Positions 32,330 to 42,139 of a stretch of DNA of 64,000 nt are shown here, in pieces. Positions within the stretch are counted from its first letter, which is position 1. Each line of letters begins with the position of its first letter. Below the pieces are notes generated by a model. It was not told where the DNA came from. It did not search any database and was given only the letters and a program-made list of their open reading frames with translations. The position numbers were made by a program, and so were the translations under genes. Source of the DNA: Isoetes taiwanensis (taxonomy: Eukaryota > Streptophyta > Lycopodiopsida > Isoetales > Isoetaceae); contig JAJEKV010000002.1 in the NCBI GenBank assembly GCA_021234155.1, positions 28,077,339 through 28,141,338 of the forward strand, read 5' to 3'.

Positions 32330-33290
32330 CCTACTATCTACTTCGATCCCGATTTCACAGTGATCCTTCCTTGTCAATGTAATGGCGCACTACTCCCACG
32401 TAAATTCCCATGTAGGGAAGGTTTCCTCCGATTGAGAACTAAAAACTTTGGTTCAGTTAGTGCATGACCTAAAAAAAATTTTGTAGATGTTCATTTTTTT
32501 TTATAAGAACTCTACAAACTTCCCCGCTTCGACCTCTGCAATGAAAATTGTGGTTGAGTTAGTGCATGACAGAAAACTTCTAGTAGACGTTCATGTATTC
32601 TATGAAGACTATATAGGTTTTCCCCTTTTGATGTCCACAATGATGAATTCTTATCAATGCAATGGTCAATGCATCGACATTCTAACTTCACCTACTGTAA
32701 TCTTCATCCCAAAAATCATCGACTACTTGAAAGCGTTGAATCGAACTAGTTGAATCGAACTGAACTCGATTTTATCATCCCGTGAGCCCAAATGGTTCAG
32801 TTTTGTCTAGAGCATAGAAAGGTAAAGTTCCCATAATGACATCAAGCTCTCAATACTATCCACACCCATTATCATAGGTGGTCAAGAACTAAACGCTTGG
32901 CCCCCCTTAGCCACCCTCTCATCCATGAATAGATTATCATATTATTATTGCTTTCTATATGTCAAGCATGAAGAAGACTAAACTCCTTGCGCGTATTTGC
33001 CACGTTTCACAACTTGTGTAGGTCAACTCAAAGCATTAATTTTCAAGATGCCCTCGTTATTATCTTCTTCTTCTTCACTATGATTAGGCAATGTGGCCCC
33101 TGCTTTCTTAGAGGTTGCTTCTTCGAAGAGTATTTGTCTTTATATAAATAGTATTCATCCTTTACCACGGATTGGAGACTTCACAAAAATACTATCTATC
33201 TCTTAATAATTATTAATAATGTATCAAGTTGTCATAGAGAAGAAAGAAGAAAGAGAAAATCTACACTTGATGGAAGTCAAAACTTGGGAT
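32330..33290. other. Spacer, no gene recognised
   Basis: Holds a two-copy degenerate repeat of about 100 bp (32450-32550 and 32551-32650; GGTT-AGTTAGTGCATGAC, TAGA-GTTCAT, CTTTCCCC-type). Otherwise AT-rich with a CTTCTTCTTCTT tract at 33062-33075. The segment just upstream of the esterase (to about 32300) may include its promoter. Confidence 0.5.
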
Positions 33291-33299
33291 TGCCTATCT

Positions 33300-34285
33300 T
33301 AAGCTTGACTTTGCCAAAGCTTATGTTAGCGTCCGTTGGGAGTTCTTGTCTGCCATGATGTTAGCGTTGGGCTGTGGTCCACGCTTTACAGAGACAGTCA
33401 TGAGAGGGGTGCGTCAGGGGTGCCCTTTGGCGCCATTTTTGTTTACGATTGTGGCGGAGGCACTTCTCAGTTGTTTTTGGCTGCAGTGGAGGAGGGGGTG
33501 GTGGATGGGCTTCGGATGCAGGATGGTAGCCAGCAGATTATTAACCAGTTCGTCGATGACACTTTCCTCTTCTTAGTGGCAGAAGAGAGGAATTTGCGGA
33601 ATGTGAAGGGTTTGCTGGATACTTTCTCCTTGGCCTCGGGCATTCTTACGAATTGGGGTAAATGTCTCGCATTATGGGCCCGGTGACTCGCCCCCCTTGT
33701 TTGGCTCTATTCCCTTGGAAGGTGCTTCCAGGTGTAATGTGTGTACTAAGTTGTTGGGTATTCCCTTTGGAGGATGTTTCCATGGGGAGGGTGTGGGATG
33801 AGATTTTGCGGGGGTTGCGTAAAACACCTCAATTGGTGGAAGGGTAGCAAGTTGTCCATGGCAGGTAGGATCACTATTGCCAAGTCAGTACTTTGTAGCA
33901 CTCATGTCTATACAGCATCTGCGATGTTAGCTCCCGAGGGTAAGATCTGGGGCTTTGATTGTTCGAAATTTTGTGTGGGGGGGGATGATGAAGGGGCAGT
34001 TGTAAAAGTAGCTTAGTGGAGTGTCTCCCCCGGGAGGATGGGGGCTTGGCCATTCGGATTTGGCACTGCATAGTAAGGTGTTGGTCTTCAAGTTTGTTTG
34101 GAGCATTCTGCAGGATGGAGCATCTTCTCCTGGTGCGGCGTTGTTGTTGCAGTCTCTTCGCCATTGTGTGGCGTTTGGGAAGCCGTCTGTGCATGTGGAG
34201 TTGCCCTGGGCACTGTGCATGTGCCTTTGGCCTCTATGGATTCTTGTGGTGAGAAACCAAAGGGGGAAACTTTTCTGCATCCGGT
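33300..34285 (+). pseudogene. L1-type LINE reverse transcriptase fragment
   Basis: Broken plus-strand frames in order: LDFAKAYVSVRWEFL (RT motif with first catalytic Asp), GVRQGCPLAPFLF (RT motif), INQFVDDTFLFL (in place of YADDT), NWWKGSKLSMAGRITIAKS, then SVSPGRMGAWP and later HVELPWALCM. The order and motifs are those of plant L1 ORF2. At least four frameshifts or stops. Both ends are lost. It is closest in wording to the copies at 26.0 and 42-43.5 kb. Confidence 0.85.
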
Positions 34286-34388
34286 GCCTCTAGGGTATGT
34301 TTGCATATTCTTTAATGCATAGTGCTCCAAACTAGAAATAAATTTAATAAGGTCTTGCACAAGTTTATAGCCTTCAAGTCTCCTTTTT

Positions 34389-34990
34389 TTTTTTTTAAGG
34401 CACGGTGGTTTTTATAATTCATCTAAAAAAGATACATAAGGTAAAAAGGTGAATAGATCACCTGGAGGTATCTACAAAGAACATACCTCCATTGCTGCTT
34501 ACAATATATCATTGGCAGCATAACTCAAAAACAGAACTTGCAGTTTATCAGAAAAAAAAGACTATCATGCTATTGTAGTCATCTGCTTCCATCAGATCCT
34601 ACATTGTTAGATCTGCAACTGCAGTGTTGCCAAAGATACACAGCATCAGATCCAGCTGCTTAATAGAGAAGGAGGTAAAATCCAGGAGAAATAGAATGTG
34701 AGCCTCCCTTCTCTGCTGCCACTTGTGAAACAATCGAGTAAAATAAGGCTTAAGATTGTTGAACATCCATACTTCCCTCCTCTTCAACATTTTTTGTAGT
34801 GCCATTGCATGCACCACTTCCTGCTTCAACATGATCATAGTGTCTGCAACCTCTCCTCTGGACAATCTATATTGACCCCATCTGGATGGGGCTCCATCCA
34901 GATGGGGTCAAGATCTCTGCTCCTTTCCATCTCTGCTCCAACATAGATAGATCTGCAGTCTATCTAAATAGACTTTTTATCATGATTTTG
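34389..34990 (-). mobile_element. Retrotransposed sequence with poly(A) tail, minus strand
   Basis: An oligo(T) run at 34385-34399 on the plus strand is the A-tail of a minus-strand insertion. Upstream of it lies an open frame, 34865-34599 (SRGEVADTMIMLKQEVVHAM, then REVWMFNNLKPYFTRLF and WQQRREAHILFLLDFTSF), followed by about 200 bp of 3' UTR-like DNA. I do not recognise the protein. It is Lys/Arg-rich at one place and helical in character. It could be a processed gene copy or the end of a LINE ORF. The 5' border is not clear. Confidence 0.45.
34872..34911. repeat. Perfect 18-bp hairpin with 4-base loop
   Basis: TTGACCCCATCTGGATGG (34872-34889), loop GGCT (34890-34893), then the exact complement CCATCCAGATGGGGTCAA (34894-34911). 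It lies next to the start of the minus-strand frame ending at 34865. It is too perfect for chance in this context. Confidence 0.85.
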
Positions 34991-35920
34991 ACACCACATA
35001 TTTATTGAAAGAATAATAAAAGCTATCATGGGATTGACACGATGCTCATGCCAGTCATTGTAAGTTGTCTTATGATCCACATAGATCTAAACCTACTATT
35101 TCCTATCTATCTATGTTTTACTACAATGGGGTACAAGATGTGCACACCCAAAAATGTGTGTTATAAATCCTAGACATGTCTAGAGGATAAACAATGGGTA
35201 CATCTTGTGCAAGATGTACAATAAATTTAGGATAGCTTGTACTGATATGTTGTTGTGGCAAGTGCCAGGATTGTATCAAATTTTATTATTGAAAAAGTCC
35301 AGACCTTAGTATTTGCTAAAGACATTTACAACTGTGTTAGAAGATAAAAGGAGAAAGCATGAACAGGTTGAGCTTTATAGGTGTACATGCAAAAGAATAC
35401 AACGACCAAATCATAGCAAAACCATATTAAAAAACATACGAAAATTCAAAACGAAACCCCTTGTTATTATGCTATATATGGTGGCCAACTCCTATTTCTA
35501 CGCACTCATTCATGTTACATAAGCGGTTATTTTTTTTAGTTGGTATGCCTACTATACGATGACCACCTACAAAATAGAGGAGAAGGTGGTATGCAAAGCC
35601 ACAAATCCAACTATAATGCCATCTTTTTGTACACGTGCACTCTTGTCATGAATAATTATTACATCACATGCATTATTTAGTTGAACGTTCTTCTTGATGA
35701 TGAAGTATAATATATATATGGTGGTGGCCAACTTGTACATAATATATATGCATTCAATTCACGTTGCGTGGGCACGATCCACCTACAAAAATAAAGGAGA
35801 AAGTGTAAAGCCCCAAAGTATTTCAACCTCACTTTCTTCAATGGAGATGCAACCTCTAATACGTTTTGGAAATATATAATGGTGTACTCACACATATACA
35901 CAAAGCGTTAAATCTCATCA
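34991..35920. other. AT-rich spacer, no gene recognised
   Basis: Contains a repeated theme at 35470-35500 and 35700-35740 (TATATATGGTGG(TGG)CCAACT, TACGCA/ATGCATTCA), suggesting an old duplication of about 230 bp. No readable protein. Confidence 0.45.
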
Positions 35921-35924
35921 CCAT

Positions 35925-36760
35925 TATAGAATAGAATAGAATAGAATAGATTTTTTAGCGTCCACGGAGACCGATTGGCCTGGGACTCAAACAAAAAGAG
36001 AGCAGCAAGCGTATTACTGACAGGATTAAAAAACCCCCGCCCCGAAGGGTTTTCGAGGGAAAAACCTTAGCAGTAATAAGTATGCTGGCACGCTGTACAA
36101 TGTTACAGGACAGTTCAATACCATCCGGGAGGACACAACTGAGTCCGTCATCCATAACCTCCTGAAGGTATGACCCCAACAAACCCACTGACGCCGTTCA
36201 ATAACTCATGCAGCGGTTGGCCAGGCACTAGTAATCGAACATACCGCTCTCGGATATGGGCAAACGCTGGGTAGATCTGGAGGGCATGACATTCATCCTC
36301 AATGACGCCCTGGTGGCAACACTAGTAAAGCCTTTGCTCTCGTGCTTCCTGAGCCCAACGTCCTGTCTCAATGCAGAGGCGATGTGCACCCGTGCGAATG
36401 GAAGCTATAAGTCTGCGCTTCTTCATGGGCAACTGGGTGTACAAGTACTGGTGTGGGCCTCTCGTGAGCCTAGGATTGACTTGCTGCCGATAGTGTGCCA
36501 GCTTAACGTGCGTCAGAGCATCTGCATCCCAGAGCTTGCGAAGGAAAGTAGCATCTAGGTACAGCTTAAGTGCCTTGTGATCTTTCTTTGTCCTTATATG
36601 TACGCATCTGTTTGCCTGTACACCCCAGAGTGAGAATCACTAAGCTTGCTTATCCTTCCAGCATGCTTTCAGGCATTGGGGACCCATCGCCATGGCCAAA
36701 GCAAGGTTGGGCAAACGTGTATCACCCATAGCGACCACCTTCTGGAAGTAAATGATATGG
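35925..36760 (-). mobile_element. LINE 3' end, hairpin family, next to (AATAG)n
   Basis: On the plus strand it starts with GAATA repeats (35929-35950), then TTTTTTAGCGTCCACGG, hairpin 2 (35968-35981), hairpin 1 (36012-36078), and then the C-terminal part of ORF2 on the minus strand, recognisable from close nucleotide similarity with the 59 kb copy (for example GAATGGA-GCTATAAGTCTGCGC and AAGTACTGGTGTGGGCC). The coding part is frameshifted. The 5' end is truncated near 36760. Confidence 0.8.
35968..36078 (-). repeat. Conserved 3' hairpins of the LINE (copy at 36 kb)
   Basis: Hairpin 2: AGACC (35968-35972) with GGCCT (35977-35981), one pair becoming G-U in the minus-strand RNA. Hairpin 1: TATTACTG (36012-36019) with CAGTAATA (36071-36078), perfect, with AAAAAACCC/GGGTTTT inside. 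Confidence 0.7.
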
Positions 36761-36779
36761 CGTTAGGAAGGGGTAGTGG

Positions 36780-36804
36780 TACCCATAGTGTCACACTATG
36801 GGTA
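36780..36804. repeat. 25-bp perfect palindrome
   Basis: TACCCATAGTG, centre TCA, CACTATGGGTA: 11-bp arms without a mismatch. It lies about 20 bp beyond the truncated 5' side of the LINE copy, so it may mark a repair or foldback event at that border. Confidence 0.8.
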
Positions 36805-37099
36805 ACAAGGTGCTTATGCAGCACAATTTGCCCTTGAAGCTACCACTTACCATAGTTGCTATTTTTGTTGTGTATGGAACTACCAGTTAGGTGTATTGAG
36901 AAAACATTGTAACAATGCCACTTCACTTTAGCTCATTGAAGATCATTTGAATTGTTCAATATAGAATAATATACATGGGTAGATAAAATTTCTCTCCCTC
37001 CCTAAGGCCTTTCTTTTTTTTTCTTTGAAGCAACACAACTCTTTTAGCATATCTCCACACTAAATAATAAACAAAATTATCATTCTTTCTTTCTTTCTT

Positions 37100-37600
37100 C
37101 CCATTTGGATTGCCTAAAGCACAAACCCTGGTTGTTTCTCTACATAATAATGCTAGAGAAACTATTCAAGAATGTTTCAGCAGGCATGATCTTGGTTGTT
37201 AACCCTATTTGGCACGTCTCGATCTGGCCAGTAAAGTTATGCTTGCTATCTATCCTGATGCATGGCACAAATGGTGGGAACAAGTTTTTTATTTTCCGTG
37301 TGGTTGGCTTTTATGGTCGAGCTGGAAGAGGAGAATGTTATCTTTAAGGGCATGGATATTGCAGATGAGATTCTTCTTCAGGGGACACCGAATAAAATTG
37401 TTATGGGTTATAATTGGTCTTCTCTTGATCAAGAGAAGAAAGTACTGATTTGGCATACTTACCTTTAGATCTATTCTTACGCATAGACAGGTGGTCATGC
37501 TCAGTCCGCTGGGGTTGCAACCCCGTCTTTGCATTTTACGTTGTTATAATTTTGATTGGTAGATAAAGCTTGTCGTCCTTCAAAAGAAAAAGAAGAATGT
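37100..37600 (+). pseudogene. L1-type LINE 3' end fragment
   Basis: Plus-strand frames give ARLDLASKVMLAIYPDAWHK, then WLLWSSWKRR, with FKGMDIADEILLQGT in the neighbouring frame. The WLLW--WK-RN pattern is the usual ORF2 end after the zinc domain (compare SWLIWSVWKRRRRKVFYDKR at 13.4 kb). The sequence ends near 37590 with AAAAGAAAAAGAAG, perhaps the remains of an A-rich tail. Frameshifted and short. Confidence 0.6.
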
Positions 37601-38420
37601 AATTCATCCAACTTATTAATCTGGCCAAGGCCAGCCTAATCAATTAATGTAAGCCCAGCTTGCAAGGATTTAAGCCTTCCTTATAAGTCGAATAAGCTTA
37701 GCTTATTCAGAAGGAAGGGAAAACTTCAGATGTAATAAAGGCAGCAAACTGCAACATAGTAATCCTCATCTTCTTTCTTTACGTCGTTCTGAGATGCAAC
37801 CCCATCACTCATAGTACTTTTCGATCATTACCAGGATTTAGAACTCCGTTTCAGATGAAATTTATTTTATTAAAAAATCCTTTCCGACTCTTTCTAGAGA
37901 GATGTGATGTGCATATAATTGAATAAGATTTTTAAGGTAAAACAACAGATTTCCGGCATGCACTTTCATTGCCAGCTCTCTTCACAAAATTTATCATACC
38001 TCCTCAGTGGAGTGTCAGATTGAGAGGAAATTTTTTTTATGGAAAGCTCTTTGAAAGAGCATTCTGTTAATGTGTGGCTTGATATTTTGTTGTAGTCTAT
38101 GGGTCAGAAACAACTCACTTCCATCCGAACGTGGTCAGACTTTTGTCAAGTTTTGTGCTATAATTTTGTTGCTTCGTTTGAAGATATATAATTTGAATAA
38201 ATTTGCTTCTAACAATGATGGCTTAGGAGGAGTCTGCACAAGTACGACCACACAAAAATTCTAAAAAAACTAAGGAGGCATTACAAGAGCACGCATCTCA
38301 AGTTGCTAAATCCATGCAACTTTCTCATGTTAGACACGTCAACAAGCACTGGATAGAGAAATCTCGTTTGCATACAATAAAATGGTATACAGAAGAAGGA
38401 CATGCAAAGATACTGGAGTT
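37601..38420. other. Spacer, no gene recognised
   Basis: An imperfect inverted repeat sits at 37672-37725 (CCTTCCTTATAAG..., GAATAAGC-TTA-GCTTATTC, ...AAGGAAGG). Nothing else is recognised. Some of it could be the end of an LTR, but neither border is supported. Confidence 0.45.
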
Positions 38421-38424
38421 AGCA

Positions 38425-39130
38425 TAGCGTTTTTATTTAACATAGCGGCAGAGGCATTCTCACAGCTATTTTTATAGGCCTCAAAAGTTGGTCTATTAGG
38501 TCTTCACATAGGGAATGGATCTCAACAGATATGTAACCAATAAGCGAACGACTCTTTTCTATTTCTAGTAGCATGGGTGAGCAATCTAAAGACAGCTACT
38601 CAGCAATTATCTATGGCGTCAAGGTGTCTCATTAATTGGAAACATTGTGTTGCTGTTGGGCCGAAGAAGGGTCACATCCTAGTTGTTTAGAGCGCCTCTT
38701 ACGGAATCATACCAGAAGGAGAATATTCTAATCTTTTGGGAATCCCAGTAGAAATTAATGTACCCACAACATGATTTTAGGATTACAGAAGCCCTAAATT
38801 GGTGGAAAGTGGCAAAATTGTCAATGACTGGAAGGATTATAGTTGCAAATCAGGAACTTCGTATGGGGAGGGAATGAATAAGGAGCACTAGGGAAAATAG
38901 CATGGTGGAAATGTAAAAGAGGTAAGGAAGAAGGAGGAATAGACATGATTTATTTAGCCTCACAAACTAAAATACTAGTAGTTAAAGTCATGTGGACTGT
39001 TTTAGAGGAGAAAATAAAATCACTATGCCTTCAACTCATAGTGTAGGCCATACTATTTTCCTGCAAGCACTCTAAGGGATCAGCACAAGTATCTCTTTCA
39101 TAGTTTCTTCTTTATGGCCTTTTATGTACT
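38425..39130 (+). pseudogene. L1-type LINE reverse transcriptase fragment, old
   Basis: Broken frames give FNIAAEAFSQLFL, then HIGNGSQQICNQ-ANDSFLFL (in place of YADDTFLFL), then GPKKGHILVV, LLGIPVE, and AWWKCKRGKEEGGIDMI (W-KC--P---GGLG). Same order as in the copies at 33.3 and 42-43.5 kb. Many stops. Confidence 0.75.
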
Positions 39131-39412
39131 CAGGCTTCCCCATTCTTGAAAGAACTCATCTCTGCATGGAATGTGGTGGAAAAGTTGTTCAAGTTTTGCA
39201 GTCACATTATGGGCATTTTGGGTTATTTGGAAGAGATAGAACTCTTTTACTCTAGGCAAAAGTACATATGTTACAAGTTCACAAGTGTTGCCCCCAAAGA
39301 GCAACATATTAATCATTGTTCTTGCATTGGTTTCTAGGTTTGGAGTATTGAAGACTTTGGGGAACCTTGGTTTTACTGTCAAGAAAGATTCATTCTCAAA
39401 GTCAACACGAAG

Positions 39413-39477
39413 TGTGGGGATCGAATCCAAGACCTCTTGCTTGCAAGCCAAGTACTCTACCACTGAGCTACCTGCCC
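39413..39477 (-). other. tRNA-Ala-like domain in the 3' LTR
   Basis: On the minus strand GGGCAGGTAGCTCAGTGGTA starts a tRNA-like fold. Box A reads TAGCTCAGTGGTAGAG, the anticodon loop CTTGCAA gives TGC (Ala), box B reads GGATTCGATCC. Box A and box B have the normal spacing for RNA polymerase III promoters. The 3' acceptor strand is decayed, so this is not a functional tRNA gene. Confidence 0.7.
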
Positions 39478-39654
39478 TTTCATGGGCCTTTGACACTCTT
39501 CCACTGGGTTATTCTTCATGTGTGCCTATCCCATATACTCCAGCATTCCAACACCCCCCCTTAATGGACACACCAATTCATTCCAGCCTTCATCCAATGC
39601 ATACCTCCCCTCCTCGGGCAACTCCACCACTGCAGGAGTTTGACTTTCCATTGG

Positions 39655-39770
39655 CCAAGCTTTGCTCATTCTCACCCCTACACCACTAAGGATTATTATT
39701 CTGGTGCAGTTAAGCACCCTTAGCCAAGCTTTGCTCATTCTCACCCCTACACCACTAAGGATTAAGGATT
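39655..39770. repeat. Two-copy direct repeat inside the TRIM
   Basis: CCAAGCTTTGCTCATTCTCA with the following CCCCTACACCACTAAGGATTA is present at 39655 and again at 39724, a period of 69 bp, without mismatch. It makes up about half of the internal region. Confidence 0.85.
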
Positions 39771-39829
39771 ATGCACCCTTTACTATGGCTCTGATATCAT
39801 GTTGAGAAATGAGCCTTCTATGATTGGGT

Positions 39830-39898
39830 GGACAGGCTGGGATCGAACCTAGGACCTCTTGCTTGCAAGCCAAATACTCTACCTCTGAGCATTGGCCC
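39830..39898 (-). other. tRNA-Ala-like domain in the 5' LTR
   Basis: Second copy of the tRNA-like segment: GGGCCAATGCTCAGAGGTAG, anticodon loop CTTGCAA, box B GGTTCGATCCC, ending CCTGTCC. The acceptor 3' strand (CCTGTCC) can pair with the 5' strand of the other copy (GGGCAGG) with one G-U, which suggests that the ancestor was a full tRNA-like unit. Confidence 0.7.
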
Positions 39899-39974
39899 TT
39901 TGATGGGCTTTCAGCACTCTTCCATTGAGTTATTCTTCATGTGTGCCCATTACACATACTCCAACATTCTATCA

Positions 39975-41939
39975 CAAAGCACTCAAGGTCAAACTTGACA
40001 AGAAGCACTACAACAAGAAGGGGGTATTAGAGTCTGTTTTAGAGTCAGACCTCAGTTATAGACGTAAACAAAAGAAAAATAGAAAAAAACCCTTGAATTA
40101 ACACTATGGCCAATTATCCCACTTCCTTTTTTTAGTCACATTGATTAAGTATAAACGGAGGGTCATTTAAGTTGCAAATTTATACCTTATGAAGTCAAGA
40201 ACATTGAAACATATTTTGCAAACATTTTAATTATATTCTAGTATTGTTACAAAAAACCATGAAACTAAAGTAGCAAAATCCATAATGTCTAAGTTTAAGA
40301 GGCAGAAATTTAGCAATAACGATTTTTTTTTCCCCGAATTCTCACAAGACCCAATTTTGTCTCTTTTTTTAGTTTTTGTTTAGGGCTACTTCCGATTCTC
40401 TTTATCTTCAGGACAGGCTCTCAACAGGGCAGCTGCTCTGCTCCTCCGTCCAAGATTTTAGATTTGCTTTTGCTTGCTGCTTGTGCCTACTTCTATTTTG
40501 CTTGTGCCTGCCTCCATTTTTCAGTGCAGCAGAAAGAGGAAGGAATGATTGTTGAAGGATATGCATAAATGCCTTGTCTAGAAGGTGCCACTCTATCATT
40601 TAATGGAAACAGGATGCCAGCATCATCTAGCACAAGTTTTATATACTGGTGGTTGATGTTGCTCTTACTAAATGATGCTGTGATGCATTTTAGCAAATAA
40701 ACAATCAGTGTATGTCTCTCATTTCATATTTCCTTTCTACAACCAACAAGAAGGCCAGAATGTGGATCCTCCTTGCTTTCGAAAATCGGCTCTGCTTCTA
40801 AAGGTTAGCCCCGATTTATATGCTTTGATTCTGCTACATTTTATATTGTACCCTTGTTTGCTGCACGTTTGACAGGACCATATCTTTGTGCAAGAAAATT
40901 CCAAGTTCTAATAGGACGAGATGAGCAACTCATGTTCTTGTAGGTAATGCTTGTACTGTATATATCTAGATTGTGTTTTCTGAAACTGAATAGCACTGGG
41001 ATATCATGCTGGTGGTGACTCAGTTTTGAGCTATTTCGCAACAATGTGATGTTTGCAGATGGCTTGAGTATTCGGATTGGGTTTGATATTATGGATGGAG
41101 TGATACCTATATCTTTGCTTGAAGCCATTGCTTTACAAGTTGAATGCCCTATTTCAGAAAAGCTGGAGCAGGAACATTTTTGCTTTTTCTTTCACTCTTT
41201 TTTTTCCTTTAAAGTTCATATGTATTCTATCCTATGCCCTCATCCAAAAATAATGGGGACGCAGTAGAATAGTTTCTTTTGTGGGTGTATATGATTTGAA
41301 ATTTTACGACTGCGTCTTGAAATTTCTGTTGTCATCTTCTTGAATGCATTTAAAGATTTTATGGATGCATGTTGTTGCCTTATTAGAATGCACTTGGTCT
41401 TCGTCTTTTGCACTTTCAGGACAATTAATTGAATGCTATGTCTTGGTTGGTTTTGCAGGCACTATAGCTGTTGGTATCATATCCATTCAGCCCTCCATAT
41501 GCTCCTACAGCACTATAACTTTCCACTTGCACAATAACTTGCTGCAACTATTTTCTTTTAAGGAGAAAGAAATATGTTTCTGTAATTTCTTCAACGCTTT
41601 ATGAATGTTACATTTAATTTGTATTTTGAACTGTGAATCAAATTTTAAATTTCAAATTTTGCTTGTTGGTTTTGTATTTTGTAGGCAAGGTTTTAATTTG
41701 CAGGAAATTAGCTTGTTGGATTCAAAGCTACAGGAAGTTATAGCTAGGAATTGGCAATTAGCAGGTTTGTTTACGAAATACAAGAAATTTTTCTTGAGTA
41801 GTTCAAAAAATTTCCGAACCAAGATCTCCCCAAGTTCGAATTCGGGCAAATTGGGGCGATGGGTGTCCCAAATTAGCAAGTCCGCCTTTCCCAATCGATT
41901 TGGGCCAGGTGGCAACTCTAGATTGGTTATTGTTGACTA
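39975..41939. other. Spacer with a possible CACTA end and possible unnamed exons
   Basis: CACTACAACAAGAAGG at 40006 resembles a CACTA terminal repeat, but no partner end was found. Between 40860 and 41600 there are segments with splice-like borders and protein-like reading (GPYLCARKFQVLIGRDEQL; ADGLSIRIGFDIMDGVIPIS then LEAIALQVECPIS) on the plus strand. I cannot name them, and the first one has a stop before its donor site. They could be exons of an unknown gene or a remnant. Confidence 0.3.
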
Positions 41940-42134
41940 AATAATATTTTAACCCCTTTTAATATTAGGTTAAGCCCTAAATTCGAATTAGGGTTTAGGG
42001 TTAGGTTTCAACCTTAACAATTAATGATTAACATAGCTACCCTTAGCTTATGAATAATTAATGCACCATTAATTATTCATAGTGACATGTCATGTATTAT
42101 ACCCAAACGGCATATAATTATGTGGAGCGTCACA
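41940..42134 (+). mobile_element. Possible LTR end remnant
   Basis: It ends GTGGAGCGTCACA, the same last 11 bp (GGAGCGTCACA) as the chromovirus LTR at 10459, and has AGGGTTTAGGGTTAGG upstream. The LINE at 42140 begins straight after. The rest does not match the chromovirus LTR, so it would be from a related family. Confidence 0.3.
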
Positions 42135-42139
42135 CCTGA

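Larger units (their letters stand above)
39377..39974 (-). mobile_element. TRIM element with tRNA-like domain in its LTRs
   Basis: On the minus strand: 5' LTR 39974-39800 (175 bp), primer-binding site TGATATCAGAGCC (39799-39787, one mismatch to the initiator-Met type TGGTATCAGAGCC), internal part of about 246 bp, polypurine tract AAGGGGGGG (39562-39554), 3' LTR 39553-39377 (177 bp). Both LTRs start TG..GAATG and end in CA. Total length is 598 bp with no coding capacity, so it is a terminal-repeat retrotransposon in miniature. Both LTRs contain a tRNA-Ala-like segment. LTRs differ at roughly a fifth of positions by eye, so it is old. No target duplication remains visible. Confidence 0.75.

Noticed and set aside
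37672-37800. Solo LTR near 37.6-37.8 kb
   Set aside because: There are an inverted repeat and an ATGTAATAAAGG polyadenylation-like signal, but neither LTR border nor a target duplication can be shown.
39377-39974. Cassandra TRIM with 5S rRNA-like LTR, or a pair of tRNA-derived SINEs
   Set aside because: Box A and box B spacing and the anticodon loop fit a tRNA, not 5S rRNA. SINEs were rejected because primer-binding site, polypurine tract and LTR ends all stand at the right places.
40006-40080. CACTA transposon terminus (CACTACAACAAGAAGG, then repeated GTCTGT/GTCAGAC-type motifs)
   Set aside because: No matching inverted end with TAGTG and no 3-bp target duplication was found, so a single 16-bp match is not enough.
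40860-41940. Possible multi-exon host gene on the plus strand
   Set aside because: Some segments look protein-like and have AG/GT borders, but the frames do not join without stops and no domain is recognised. Kept only as a spacer remark.
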